Of a DNA stretch of 64,000 bases, positions 8,041 through 15,792 are shown in pieces; positions within the stretch are counted from its first letter, which is position 1, and each line of letters opens with the position of its first letter. Both the position numbers and the translations under genes were made by a program. Under the pieces are notes generated by a model. It saw only the letters and a list, made by a program, of their open reading frames with translations. It did not search any database and was not told the origin of the DNA. This stretch comes from Gammaproteobacteria bacterium. GTDB lineage: Bacteria; Pseudomonadota; Gammaproteobacteria; Nevskiales; Nevskiaceae. The stretch lies in contig JAPLSA010000008.1 in NCBI GenBank assembly GCA_026398815.1, positions 217,255 through 281,254 of the forward strand, in the 5' to 3' direction.

Positions 8041-8823
8041 TCAGCCCGGCTTGCGGGTCCGTCGCGCCAGGAACGCGGCCACCGCCTTGAGGAAGCCCGG
8101 CTCGCGGCCGAGCCGGGTCTGACCGGCCGCTTCGTGTTCGAGCTGGGCCGGCAGATCGACCGCCAGCGCGGCATCGAGCGCGGCCCGCGTCTCGCGCAGC
8201 GCCGACGGCGACTTGCCCGCCAGCCGCACCGCCAGCGCCTGCGCCGCCGCCGGCAGGGCTTGGTCGTCGAACACCTGCCAGATCAGGCCCCACTGGGCGG
8301 CCGTTTCGGCATCGAGCACATCGCCCAACAGCGACAGGCCGCGCGCCCGCGCCTGCCCGACCCGCCTCGGCAGCTGCCAGGTGGCGCCCATGTCCGGCAT
8401 CAGGGCGAGGTCGATGAACAGGTAGCGGAACGAGGCCGAGCGCGCCGCGATCGTGAAGTCGCCGGCCAGCGCCAGCGCCGCGCCGCCACCGGCGGCAACG
8501 CCATTGACCGCTACCACGACCGGGATCGGCAGGCGGTGCAGGCGCTCGACGATGACGTTGTAGTGGCTGCGCATGGCGGCGCCGAGGTCGATGTCCTGCG
8601 GCGCGACCCCGGCCAGGCTGTCGGCGCCCAGATCGGCCCCGGCGCAGAACGCCCGGCCGCTGCCGGTCAGCACCAGCGCCCGGGCCTGCTCGGCCAGCGC
8701 CCGGTCGATACCGGCCAGCAGGGCATCGATGGTGGCCAGATCGAGGCTGTTCAGCGTGTCCGGCCGGTTCAGGGTCAGCGTCGCGACATCGGCATCAAGG
8801 CGGTACAGGACGGGCTCGGTCAT
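8041..8823 (-). CDS. Enoyl-CoA hydratase/isomerase family protein (PaaG-like)
   Basis: A 260-residue crotonase-fold enzyme. The CoA-binding and oxyanion-hole segments are visible: 'RAFCAGADLG' (about residues 57-66) and 'NGVAAGGGAALALAGDF' (about 107-123). The later motif 'LALMPDMGATWQLPR' has Asp where typical hydratases have Glu, as in PaaG-type isomerases. Likely role: hydration or isomerisation of an acyl-CoA in fatty-acid or aromatic-acid breakdown. It is monocistronic here. The 188 bp upstream contains AT-rich sequence around 8950-8980 with inverted GCGT/ACGC segments that may hold its promoter. Confidence 0.88.
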   Translation of the reverse strand: MTEPVLYRLDADVATLTLNRPDTLNSLDLATIDALLAGIDRALAEQARALVLTGSGRAFCAGADLGADSLAGVAPQDIDLGAAMRSHYNVIVERLHRLPIPVVVAVNGVAAGGGAALALAGDFTIAARSASFRYLFIDLALMPDMGATWQLPRRVGQARARGLSLLGDVLDAETAAQWGLIWQVFDDQALPAAAQALAVRLAGKSPSALRETRAALDAALAVDLPAQLEHEAAGQTRLGREPGFLKAVAAFLARRTRKPG

Positions 8824-8982
8824 GGCGAGGTTCGGGGTTGGCGTTCGGTGGCGGCAGCGCAGCCGGCGGCGCTGATCGGGATGGCGTGTTCAGGCGCCGC
8901 GCCGATGGCTCGGCGGCGCCGCCGGACCTTAGCGCAGCACGCCCACGATCGCAATTTTGCGTGTTCTATAAACGCATTTTGA

Positions 8983-9004
8983 CGGCCGCTACCGCGAGCG
9001 GCCG
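8983..9004 (-). terminator. Hairpin after the transporter operon
   Basis: Perfect 8-bp stem (CGGCCGCT at 8983-8990 with AGCGGCCG at 8997-9004) and a 6-nt loop, just past the stop codon of the 350-residue gene. There is no clear T-run on the minus strand, so intrinsic termination is uncertain. Confidence 0.4.
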
Positions 9005-9011
9005 CGCCGGT

Positions 9012-10064
9012 TCAGCGCCCGCCGATCAGCGGCAGCAACAAGGCCGGGTCCGGCAGGCTCAGGCCGATCTGCCGGGCCACTGCATCGAGCTTGCTGCGGG
9101 CTCCCTCTTCCAGCTGGGCCAGCAGCAGGATCACCGGCCGGATATCCGGCAGCTGGAACACAGCGCGGACGATGTCGCCGAAGATCGCGTCGTCCTGGAT
9201 CACCGGCAGATTGATCACCCGCTTCTGCAGGCGCGCGTCCATGCGGGCGACGATCGGCAGCAGCACGTCCCAGCGACCGATCGCCTGGGTGTTGCGGACG
9301 ATGTTGTTCAGCGCCGCCTCCGGCAGTTCGCCGGTGATCGCCGCCAGCTTCTGCTGCAGCGCGCCGTCGACACCGGAAATCAGCGCCAGCGCCTCGCCCC
9401 ACAATTCGGCCGAGCCGGTGGCGGCGTGGCTGACGACGGCCTGCAGGCGCGCCGGGGCAATGCGCTCGACGATGTCGCCGAGCCGCTCGGTGCCTTCGGC
9501 AAAGAAGGCGATGTGCAGCAGCCGGGCGTCGTCGGTGATCGCGTCGACGACCGGGCCGATGGCGTCGAGCGCGATCAGATCGATGAAGCGCCCCATGGTC
9601 ACGTACTCGCCGCGCTGGGCCAGCTCGCGGGCAATGGCGACCACCAGATGACGCGGGAAGCCGGCGATCAGCGCCTCGGCCGAACGCGGGTCGAGTTCCA
9701 TGCAGGCATCGACCAGGAACGGCAGCTTGAGCTTCTCGGCGATCTCGATCGCCCGCGCCGGCGGCACCAGACCACAGACCCGGGCGCAGATCAGCGGGCC
9801 GATCACCTTCTCGATGATCAGCACCAGGATCGGGATCGGCAGCAGCCGGCTGGCCGCCGCCATGTTGTGGAAGCGCTTGCGGTCGGCATCGAACATCGCC
9901 GCCGTGGCCTGCTCGCGCAGCGTGCGGATCAGCGACGCGTCGAGCTTGCCAAGCCAGGCCAGCGAGGCCTCGTCGACCCGGCACAGCCGGGCCAGCTTGA
10001 TCACTTCGGCGCGCTGCGCCAGTGACAGCGCCGACAGCGCGGCGCCGGTCTGCGGAGTGGCCAT
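9012..10064 (-). CDS. Uncharacterised alpha-helical protein, last gene of the MMPL operon
   Basis: A 350-residue protein I do not recognise. It has no signal peptide and reads as successive amphipathic helices. One hydrophobic stretch lies near residues 70-105 ('LLPIPILVLIIEKVIGPLI'), and segments ending in Asp/Ala-Leu turns recur, reminiscent of HEAT-like or MgtE N-domain-like repeats. This is only a structural impression. It starts 6 bp after the 82-residue gene, so it belongs to the same transcript as the MMPL transporter. A cytosolic or membrane-peripheral accessory role for that transporter is the simplest inference. It is followed by a hairpin at 8983-9004. Confidence 0.7.
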   Translation of the reverse strand: MATPQTGAALSALSLAQRAEVIKLARLCRVDEASLAWLGKLDASLIRTLREQATAAMFDADRKRFHNMAAASRLLPIPILVLIIEKVIGPLICARVCGLVPPARAIEIAEKLKLPFLVDACMELDPRSAEALIAGFPRHLVVAIARELAQRGEYVTMGRFIDLIALDAIGPVVDAITDDARLLHIAFFAEGTERLGDIVERIAPARLQAVVSHAATGSAELWGEALALISGVDGALQQKLAAITGELPEAALNNIVRNTQAIGRWDVLLPIVARMDARLQKRVINLPVIQDDAIFGDIVRAVFQLPDIRPVILLLAQLEEGARSKLDAVARQIGLSLPDPALLLPLIGGR

Positions 10065-10070
10065 CGGCGG

Positions 10071-10319
10071 CTAGAGATCCAGGATCTTGCGCACCGCGCC
10101 GCGCAGCAGCATCGGCACGTGGCTGAGCGATTCGGTCAGCGCCGCATCGACCTGCGCCTTCTGCCGGCGCTTGGCGTCGGCCAGCAGTGTCGCCAGCCGC
10201 GCCAGTTCGTCGGCTTCCAGCGCCTCGAGCCCGGCCGGCGGCGCGCGGTCCAGCGCCGCCCGCAAGGCCGAAAGCGACGACTGCCGCCCGTCCACCCCGC
10301 CTGCTGCCGGCGCGGCCAT
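10071..10319 (-). CDS. Small uncharacterised protein (82 aa) coupled to the MMPL transporter
   Basis: An 82-residue, charged, helix-rich protein. Its ATG (10319-10317) overlaps the TGA of the transporter gene in a TGATG junction, strong evidence of translational coupling. The next gene begins 6 bp after its stop. The sequence has an Ala/Gly-rich start followed by a probable long helix ('LEADELARLATLLADAKRRQ') and a C-terminal segment 'HVPMLLRGAVRKILDL'. No membrane span or known domain is seen. It may be a subunit or regulator of the transporter. It is too short for confident family assignment and easy to miss because the same frame stays open upstream. Confidence 0.7.
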   Translation of the reverse strand: MAAPAAGGVDGRQSSLSALRAALDRAPPAGLEALEADELARLATLLADAKRRQKAQVDAALTESLSHVPMLLRGAVRKILDL

Positions 10320-12919
10320 CAGTGCGCCGTCTTCGCCGGCGCCAGGTTCTTCGGCATCGTCGCCGGCGCTTCGCCCGGCTTCGGCGGGAACAGGAAGGCG
10401 GCGATCGCCGGCAGGCCGAGCACCGCGCCGAACATGTTGGCGGTGAACATGAACAGCAGCAGCAGGCCCATGTCGATCTGGAACTGCAGCTGCGACAGCA
10501 GCCAGGTCGACACCGACGCCGCCAGGGTCACGCCAGTGAAGATCACCGCCTTGCCGGTACCGCGCAGCGTCTCGAAATAGGCCACCCGCAGGCTCTTGCC
10601 TTCCTTCAGGCCGGACACCAGCACGCCGTAGACATAGATGCCGTAGTCCACGCCGATGCCGACCGCCAGTGCCAGCACCGGCAAGGTGGCGACCTTCATG
10701 CCGATGTCGAGCATCGCCATCACCGCGTAGCCCATCTCCGACACCAGCGCCAGCGGCAGCACGATGCAGACGATCGCCTTCCACTCGCGGAAGCACATCC
10801 ACAGCAGGATCAGGATCACCACGTAGACCAGCAGCACCACGCGGCCTTCCTGCTCGTGCACGACCTCGTTGGTCGCCGCCATGACGCCGACGTTGCCGGT
10901 GGCCAGCGCGAAGTTCACCGGGCATTCCAGGCTCATGCCCTCGTACTTGGCCTGCAGTTCGCCCTGACGCTTCTTGGCGGCCTCGAGCTTCGCCGGATCG
11001 GCACCGGCGCCTTCGCCGAGCTTGAACACGTCGAGGTTGGTGGCCTTCAGCTTCTGGAAGGTGTCGTACTTGGTGGCGCAGTATTCCGGCTTGGTGTCCG
11101 GGGCCTTGGCGTAGAAATCCTTGGCGTTCTCGTCGTTGAACTTCTTCACTTCCTCGACGATGTGGCTGATCGTTTCAGCCTTGTGGTCCTTGGTGAACAG
11201 GTAGATCGCCAGCGCGTCGCAATCATCGTTCAGCAGGCCGGTGGAGGTCGGCACGAGTGCCGTAGCCTGGGCCAGCGCGAACTGGTTGCGCGGCAGCACC
11301 AGCGCGTTCAAGCGGCCCTCCGACAAGCCCTGGTAGACGAGCTTGGCGAAGGTCAGCAAGGACAGCGTCGACTGCACGCCTTCGGTGTTCTCCATTTTCC
11401 AGGCGAAGCGATCGGCCTGATCCATCAGCTGGTAGCTGACGCAGCCGTTCGGCCGCGTTTCAGCGATCACCTTGAAGATGTCGACGGCGATCTGGAAGTT
11501 GTCGGTGATCGCGTTGAAATCCTGATTGAAGCGGGAGTCCGGACGCAGTTCCGGCACGCCTTTCAGGGCATCGCCGACCTTCAGGTCCGCCTTGCCCCAT
11601 AGCGCCCAGCCGAGCATCACGCCGCAGGACACCAGCACCGTCGTGGCCACCGCCGGCTTGGTGACGCCGGACAGCCACCACCAGACCGGATCGAGCTTGG
11701 CGTCCTTCTTGGTCTGGCGCGCGATGAAGGCATCGACATCCTTCAGCTTCACCATGGTCAGCCAGATCGGCACGAACATCTTGTTGGCGACGATGATCGC
11801 CAGGCCGCCGAGCACGGCGTTGATCGACATCTCCTGAATGATCTGGATCTTGATCAGGTAGATGGTCGCGAAGCCGGCGACATCGGTCATCAATGCGATG
11901 GTGCCGGCGATCGCCAGCCGGCGGAAGGTTTCCAGGCTGGCATCGAAGCTCGACTTGCCGGCGTGGACTTCATCGACCCAGGCGTTGACGTACTGCACGC
12001 CGTGCGACACCGACACCGCCAGGATCAGGAATGGCACCAGGATCGCGAACGGATCGACGCCGTAGCCGAGCGTCTTCAGCAGGCCCATTTCCCAGACCAC
12101 CGCGACCACCGAGGAGAACAGCGGGATCATCGCCAGCTTGAACGAGCCGCAATAGATCCACAGCAGGAAGCCGGTGATGATCAGGGTCAGACCGAAGAAA
12201 CCAGCGACCTCCAGCGAGGCCTTGGTCATGTCGTCGACGATCTTGGCGAAGCCGATGATGTGGACCTTGACGCCATCCTTCTCGTACTTCGCGCGCAGCT
12301 TTTCGAGGTACTGGCCGACTTTCAGATAGTCGAGCTTCTCGCCGGTCTGCGGATCGACTTCCAGCAGCTCGGTGAGGATCATCGCGCCGCGCTGGTCGTT
12401 GGTGACGATGCGGCCGATCACCTGCGCCTTGGCGACGTTGGACTTCACCTTCTGCAGCACTTCCGGCGTCGGCTGGTAGTCCGGCGGAATCACCGTGGCG
12501 CCGCTGAGACCGCCTTCGACGTTCTCGACGTAGTTGACGTTCGGTGTGAACAGGCTGGTGACGCGGGCGCGATCGACGCCCGGCATGAAGAAGACCTCGT
12601 CATTGGCCTTCTGCAGGGTGTCCATGAATTCCGGCGTGTAGATGTCGCCGGTGCCTTCGTCCTTGATCAGCGCCACCAGCACGGTGTTGGCGCCGCCGAA
12701 GTCGCGGTAGTACTCGCGGAACTTCTCCATGTACGGATGTTCCAGCGGCACCGATTTCAGCCAGCCCGCATCGGGCTGCAGCCGCGCCATCTGCACCGTG
12801 AAGAACAGGGTCAACGCGATCAGGATCCAGTGCGTGAGCTTGCGCCGGCCATAGATGATCGGTTCGACCGCTTTCAGGATTCTGTCGGCCCACACGCCGC
12901 CTACTGCTGCACCTGCCAT
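10319..12919 (-). CDS. MMPL/RND-superfamily transporter (HAE3-like predicted exporter)
   Basis: An 866-residue inner-membrane protein with the two-fold RND plan. TM1 is at about 29-46, followed by a large periplasmic loop, a TM cluster at about 235-400, TM7 near 425, a second periplasmic loop with several Cys (about 500-690) and a second TM cluster at about 700-845. The second half has the proton-relay Asp in 'AVGIGVDYGIYVYG'. The equivalent place in the first half reads 'LAVSVSHGVQYV', without Asp. Relatives (MmpL, HpnN) move lipids, hopanoids or other hydrophobic molecules using the proton gradient. It lies downstream of genes for a periplasmic propeller, a LolA-like protein and an outer-membrane barrel, suggesting one trans-envelope pathway. 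Start ATG with an AAGG upstream. Confidence 0.9.
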   Translation of the reverse strand: MAGAAVGGVWADRILKAVEPIIYGRRKLTHWILIALTLFFTVQMARLQPDAGWLKSVPLEHPYMEKFREYYRDFGGANTVLVALIKDEGTGDIYTPEFMDTLQKANDEVFFMPGVDRARVTSLFTPNVNYVENVEGGLSGATVIPPDYQPTPEVLQKVKSNVAKAQVIGRIVTNDQRGAMILTELLEVDPQTGEKLDYLKVGQYLEKLRAKYEKDGVKVHIIGFAKIVDDMTKASLEVAGFFGLTLIITGFLLWIYCGSFKLAMIPLFSSVVAVVWEMGLLKTLGYGVDPFAILVPFLILAVSVSHGVQYVNAWVDEVHAGKSSFDASLETFRRLAIAGTIALMTDVAGFATIYLIKIQIIQEMSINAVLGGLAIIVANKMFVPIWLTMVKLKDVDAFIARQTKKDAKLDPVWWWLSGVTKPAVATTVLVSCGVMLGWALWGKADLKVGDALKGVPELRPDSRFNQDFNAITDNFQIAVDIFKVIAETRPNGCVSYQLMDQADRFAWKMENTEGVQSTLSLLTFAKLVYQGLSEGRLNALVLPRNQFALAQATALVPTSTGLLNDDCDALAIYLFTKDHKAETISHIVEEVKKFNDENAKDFYAKAPDTKPEYCATKYDTFQKLKATNLDVFKLGEGAGADPAKLEAAKKRQGELQAKYEGMSLECPVNFALATGNVGVMAATNEVVHEQEGRVVLLVYVVILILLWMCFREWKAIVCIVLPLALVSEMGYAVMAMLDIGMKVATLPVLALAVGIGVDYGIYVYGVLVSGLKEGKSLRVAYFETLRGTGKAVIFTGVTLAASVSTWLLSQLQFQIDMGLLLLFMFTANMFGAVLGLPAIAAFLFPPKPGEAPATMPKNLAPAKTAH

Positions 12920-12980
12920 ATGCCTTCCCCGTGTTCTTCTGGTTGTGCTGCCGCGATCGTTGGTTCAGCGAGGCCCGGAA

Positions 12981-14087
12981 TCAGGGCTTGGCGAAGCGCT
13001 GGACACCCGAGGTGCCGACGACGATCAGGCTGTCGGCGGTCGCCAGACCGGCGTTCATGTTGATGTTGGTCGGCAGTTGCTGGCGCACCAGCCGGCGACC
13101 GGCGAGATCGGCCTTCATCACCCGGCCGTTGCCGCCGAACAGCAGCAGGCTGCCGTCCTCGGCAGCCGAGCCGCCGAACAGGCTTTCGGTGTCGTCGGAG
13201 GCCAGACGCGCCCAGCCGGCGACCTCGCTGACCGGATTGCTGGCCCCGCCGGATGCTTCTGGATTCGCCGCCGCTTCGCGCAGTGCCGCGAGCTCGGCGG
13301 CGCTCAGCAGCGCCGCCTTCGATACATCGGCAGCATGGAACGCGTTACCGCGCAGACCGAACAGCACGACGCCCGAAGCGCCGCTGGCCACCGCACCGAA
13401 GTAGGAGCCGGTGTACGGCGACTTCAGCTGCGTCCAGGTGCTGCCCTGGTCGGTCGACGAGGCGATGAAGCCGCGCTCGCCGGTCAGCACCAGCGCGCCG
13501 TTGCCGAGCCGGGTCAGGTTGTAGAGGTTCGGCTGATCCTCGAACACCGGCGATTCCACCGCTTCCCAGGTCTTGCCGCCATCGGCGGTCTTCTGCAGCC
13601 GGCCGTTGCCGCCGGCGACGAAGCCGTTCTGGGCATCGGTGAACAGCACGTCGTAGTAAGCGCGGCCCCAGGCGGCGTCGAACTGCGCGAGGGTCCAGCT
13701 GGCGCCGCCGTCCGTGGTCGCCAGGATGGTGCCGTCGTAGCCGACCGCCCAGCCGTGTTCGGCGTCGACGAAATACACGCGCGTCAGCGTCGCGTCGGCC
13801 GGCGTCGGCACCTGCTTCCACTGGCTGCCGTCGTCCGACAGCAGGATGCCGCCGCGCTGGCCCACCGCCACGAAGCGGCCGCCGGCGCGCGTGACGCCGA
13901 GCAGCAGGCTCGACGAAGCCCGCGGCGCCAGCACCGACGGACGGGCGACCAGCGTGGTGTCGACACCGGTATCAGCGTCGCCGCTGTCTTCTTCTTCCTG
14001 GGCCAGCAGCCAGGCCGGGAATGCAAGTGTGGCCGCGAGCGCCGCAGCGATCAGCGCCGGTCGCAGCTGTGTGGTCTGGAAGGTCAT
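12981..14087 (-). CDS. YCF48/BNR-like beta-propeller protein (exported)
   Basis: 368 residues. The N-terminus (about 1-30) is a signal peptide ending near 'AWLLAQ'. The rest carries repeated photosynthesis-stability-factor/BNR-type blades with Asp-box-like cores ('GYDGTILATTDGGASW', 'NGRLQKTADGGKTW', 'RGFIASSTDQGSTW', 'GNGRVMKADLAG'). This fold forms a periplasmic beta-propeller, often a scaffold or chaperone rather than an enzyme. It lies 61 bp upstream of the MMPL gene and 73 bp downstream of the DUF1329 gene, all in the same direction. A role as periplasmic adaptor between the inner-membrane transporter and the outer-membrane components is inferred from this context alone. Confidence 0.85.
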   Translation of the reverse strand: MTFQTTQLRPALIAAALAATLAFPAWLLAQEEEDSGDADTGVDTTLVARPSVLAPRASSSLLLGVTRAGGRFVAVGQRGGILLSDDGSQWKQVPTPADATLTRVYFVDAEHGWAVGYDGTILATTDGGASWTLAQFDAAWGRAYYDVLFTDAQNGFVAGGNGRLQKTADGGKTWEAVESPVFEDQPNLYNLTRLGNGALVLTGERGFIASSTDQGSTWTQLKSPYTGSYFGAVASGASGVVLFGLRGNAFHAADVSKAALLSAAELAALREAAANPEASGGASNPVSEVAGWARLASDDTESLFGGSAAEDGSLLLFGGNGRVMKADLAGRRLVRQQLPTNINMNAGLATADSLIVVGTSGVQRFAKP

Positions 14088-14113
14088 GCACGGCCCCCTG
14101 AAGGCATCGAGAA

Positions 14114-14141
14114 GATGGCCGGCGACCCCTCGCCGGCCATC
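14114..14141 (-). promoter_or_regulatory. Perfect 12-bp intercistronic hairpin
   Basis: GATGGCCGGCGA at 14114-14125 is exactly complementary to 14130-14141, with a CCCC loop on the plus strand. It lies between the DUF1329 stop and the YCF48 start and is not followed by T residues on the minus strand. It therefore looks like an mRNA-stabilising or differential-expression element rather than a terminator. Confidence 0.6.
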
Positions 14142-14160
14142 GTTGCAGCGCTGTTGCGGA

Positions 14161-15708
14161 TTACTTGGTCTGCGACTTGCGATTCAGGCTGCCGGGCGAG
14201 AAATAGTCGTCCTTGAAGCTGATCTTGAAGTCGGAAATCTTGTCTTCGTTCGACAGCGCGGTGACGAAGTAACGGCCGCTCTGCAGGTCGTAGATGATTT
14301 CCGGGATACCGGTCACGGTCGGCACGAACGGCACCGAAATCAGCTGCGCTTCCTGCACTTTCCACAGCTGGTCGCGGTTGTCGTAGGCATCGACCGCGGC
14401 GATCGCCCAGCTGTCCTCGTCGACATAGAAGCGACGCTTCTTGAACTGGTGACGCAGGCCGTCACGGATCGTCGCCTCGACGATCCAGACGCGGTGCAGC
14501 TCGTAGCGCGACAGGTTCTGGTTGATGTGGCCGGGACGGATGATGTCCTTGTACTTGATCAGCGGCGCGTTGATCAGGAACGAGTTGTAGGCGATGTACA
14601 TCTCCTTCTTGCCGACCAGCTTCCAGGTGTAACGGTCGAGCGCGCCGTTGAACATGTCGACCTGGTCGTTGAACTGCTCGCCGTCGGTGCCGATGTACGG
14701 GTTGTCGTAACCCACGTCCGGGGCCTTGTTCACGCGGCCGAGGCCGGGGTTGAAAATCCAGGCGTTGCGGCCCGAGCCTTCGGCACCCGAGGTTTCATGC
14801 ACCAGCGTCAGCTGACCGGCCACGCGCGCCGGGGCCACGACATTCGAGAGGTAGTACAGCAGGATCTTGGTGCCCGGCGCCGGCTCGGCGAGGTTGGAGT
14901 ACTTGAACTTCACGTCCTCGATCAGCTTGGTGATCTTGTAGGTGCCGTCCTGCTTCACCACCGCCTGGTTGTTGAAGCGGCGCACCGCCGATCCGCGGTA
15001 GCGCATCTTGTGGTTCCAGATCACTTCGGCGCCGCTGGTCGGCACCGGGAACGGGAAGCCGAGCACGGCGCCGGCCACTTCGTCGGTGCCCTTCAACTCG
15101 GCGGTCGACGCGTTCTTGATCGTCGCGGCATTGATCTCGTCCGGGAAGAACGCCGACCGCAGGGTCGGGTAGACGATCATCTTGTAGGTCGGGTACTTGG
15201 CGAACATCGCCTTCTGCCCTTCCGTCAGCTTGTCCGCGTACTTGGCGACGTTGTCCTTGGTGATGATGAACATCGGCTTTTCGAACTTGCCGCCGCCACC
15301 GATCTGCTGGCGCTGCTTGGTCGCCAGCGACTTCAGGTCCGGCGGCAGCTTGGCGATGATCGCGTCGATCTGGCTGGAGATCTTCGGATAGTCGGCCAGC
15401 GTGAAGCTGTCGAGATACTTCAGCAGCGCGTCGAAGTCGCCCGGCGAGGTCTTGCGGATGTCCTCGAACTTCTGGCGCAGTTCTTCGAGCTTGGCCGGCG
15501 TCAGATTGCGGACGTCGGCGTCGAAGTTCTTGCCGCCGATCCATTCGGGAATCGAGCCGTCGGCATTGCCGGCGGCGATCGCGCCGACCGGCGTCAGTTC
15601 CTTGCCCAGCTTGGCGGCATCGGCGCTGGACGCCTTGGCGTAGGCACTCGATGCGGTGCCCATGCCGATGGCGCCCGCGAACATGAACCAACTGATGCGT
15701 TTGAACAT
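14161..15708 (-). CDS. DUF1329 (LolA/LolB-like fold) periplasmic lipid-handling protein
   Basis: A 515-residue exported protein. I place the start at the ATG at 15708, which follows GAGGAGGAG with 7-nt spacing and begins a clear signal peptide ending 'SSAYA'. The frame is open upstream but Arg-rich and not signal-like. The mature part has the DUF1329 pattern ('GKELTPVGAIAAGNADGSIPEW', 'YRGSAVRRFNNQAV', 'LSRYELHRVWIVEATI', 'YDNRDQLWKVQEAQL'). DUF1329 proteins are predicted to share the half-barrel fold of LolA/LolB lipoprotein carriers and are usually encoded beside DUF1302 barrels. A lipid shuttle between the MMPL pump and the barrel is a plausible role. It follows the DUF1302 gene by 84 bp. 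Confidence 0.9.
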   Translation of the reverse strand: MFKRISWFMFAGAIGMGTASSAYAKASSADAAKLGKELTPVGAIAAGNADGSIPEWIGGKNFDADVRNLTPAKLEELRQKFEDIRKTSPGDFDALLKYLDSFTLADYPKISSQIDAIIAKLPPDLKSLATKQRQQIGGGGKFEKPMFIITKDNVAKYADKLTEGQKAMFAKYPTYKMIVYPTLRSAFFPDEINAATIKNASTAELKGTDEVAGAVLGFPFPVPTSGAEVIWNHKMRYRGSAVRRFNNQAVVKQDGTYKITKLIEDVKFKYSNLAEPAPGTKILLYYLSNVVAPARVAGQLTLVHETSGAEGSGRNAWIFNPGLGRVNKAPDVGYDNPYIGTDGEQFNDQVDMFNGALDRYTWKLVGKKEMYIAYNSFLINAPLIKYKDIIRPGHINQNLSRYELHRVWIVEATIRDGLRHQFKKRRFYVDEDSWAIAAVDAYDNRDQLWKVQEAQLISVPFVPTVTGIPEIIYDLQSGRYFVTALSNEDKISDFKISFKDDYFSPGSLNRKSQTK

Positions 15709-15792
15709 GGACTGCTCCTCCTCAGGAAACGGTGTTGAGCGTCGGCCCGGACGCCGCCGACAGCGGCGCCGGGACACGCAAGGGAAAGACGA

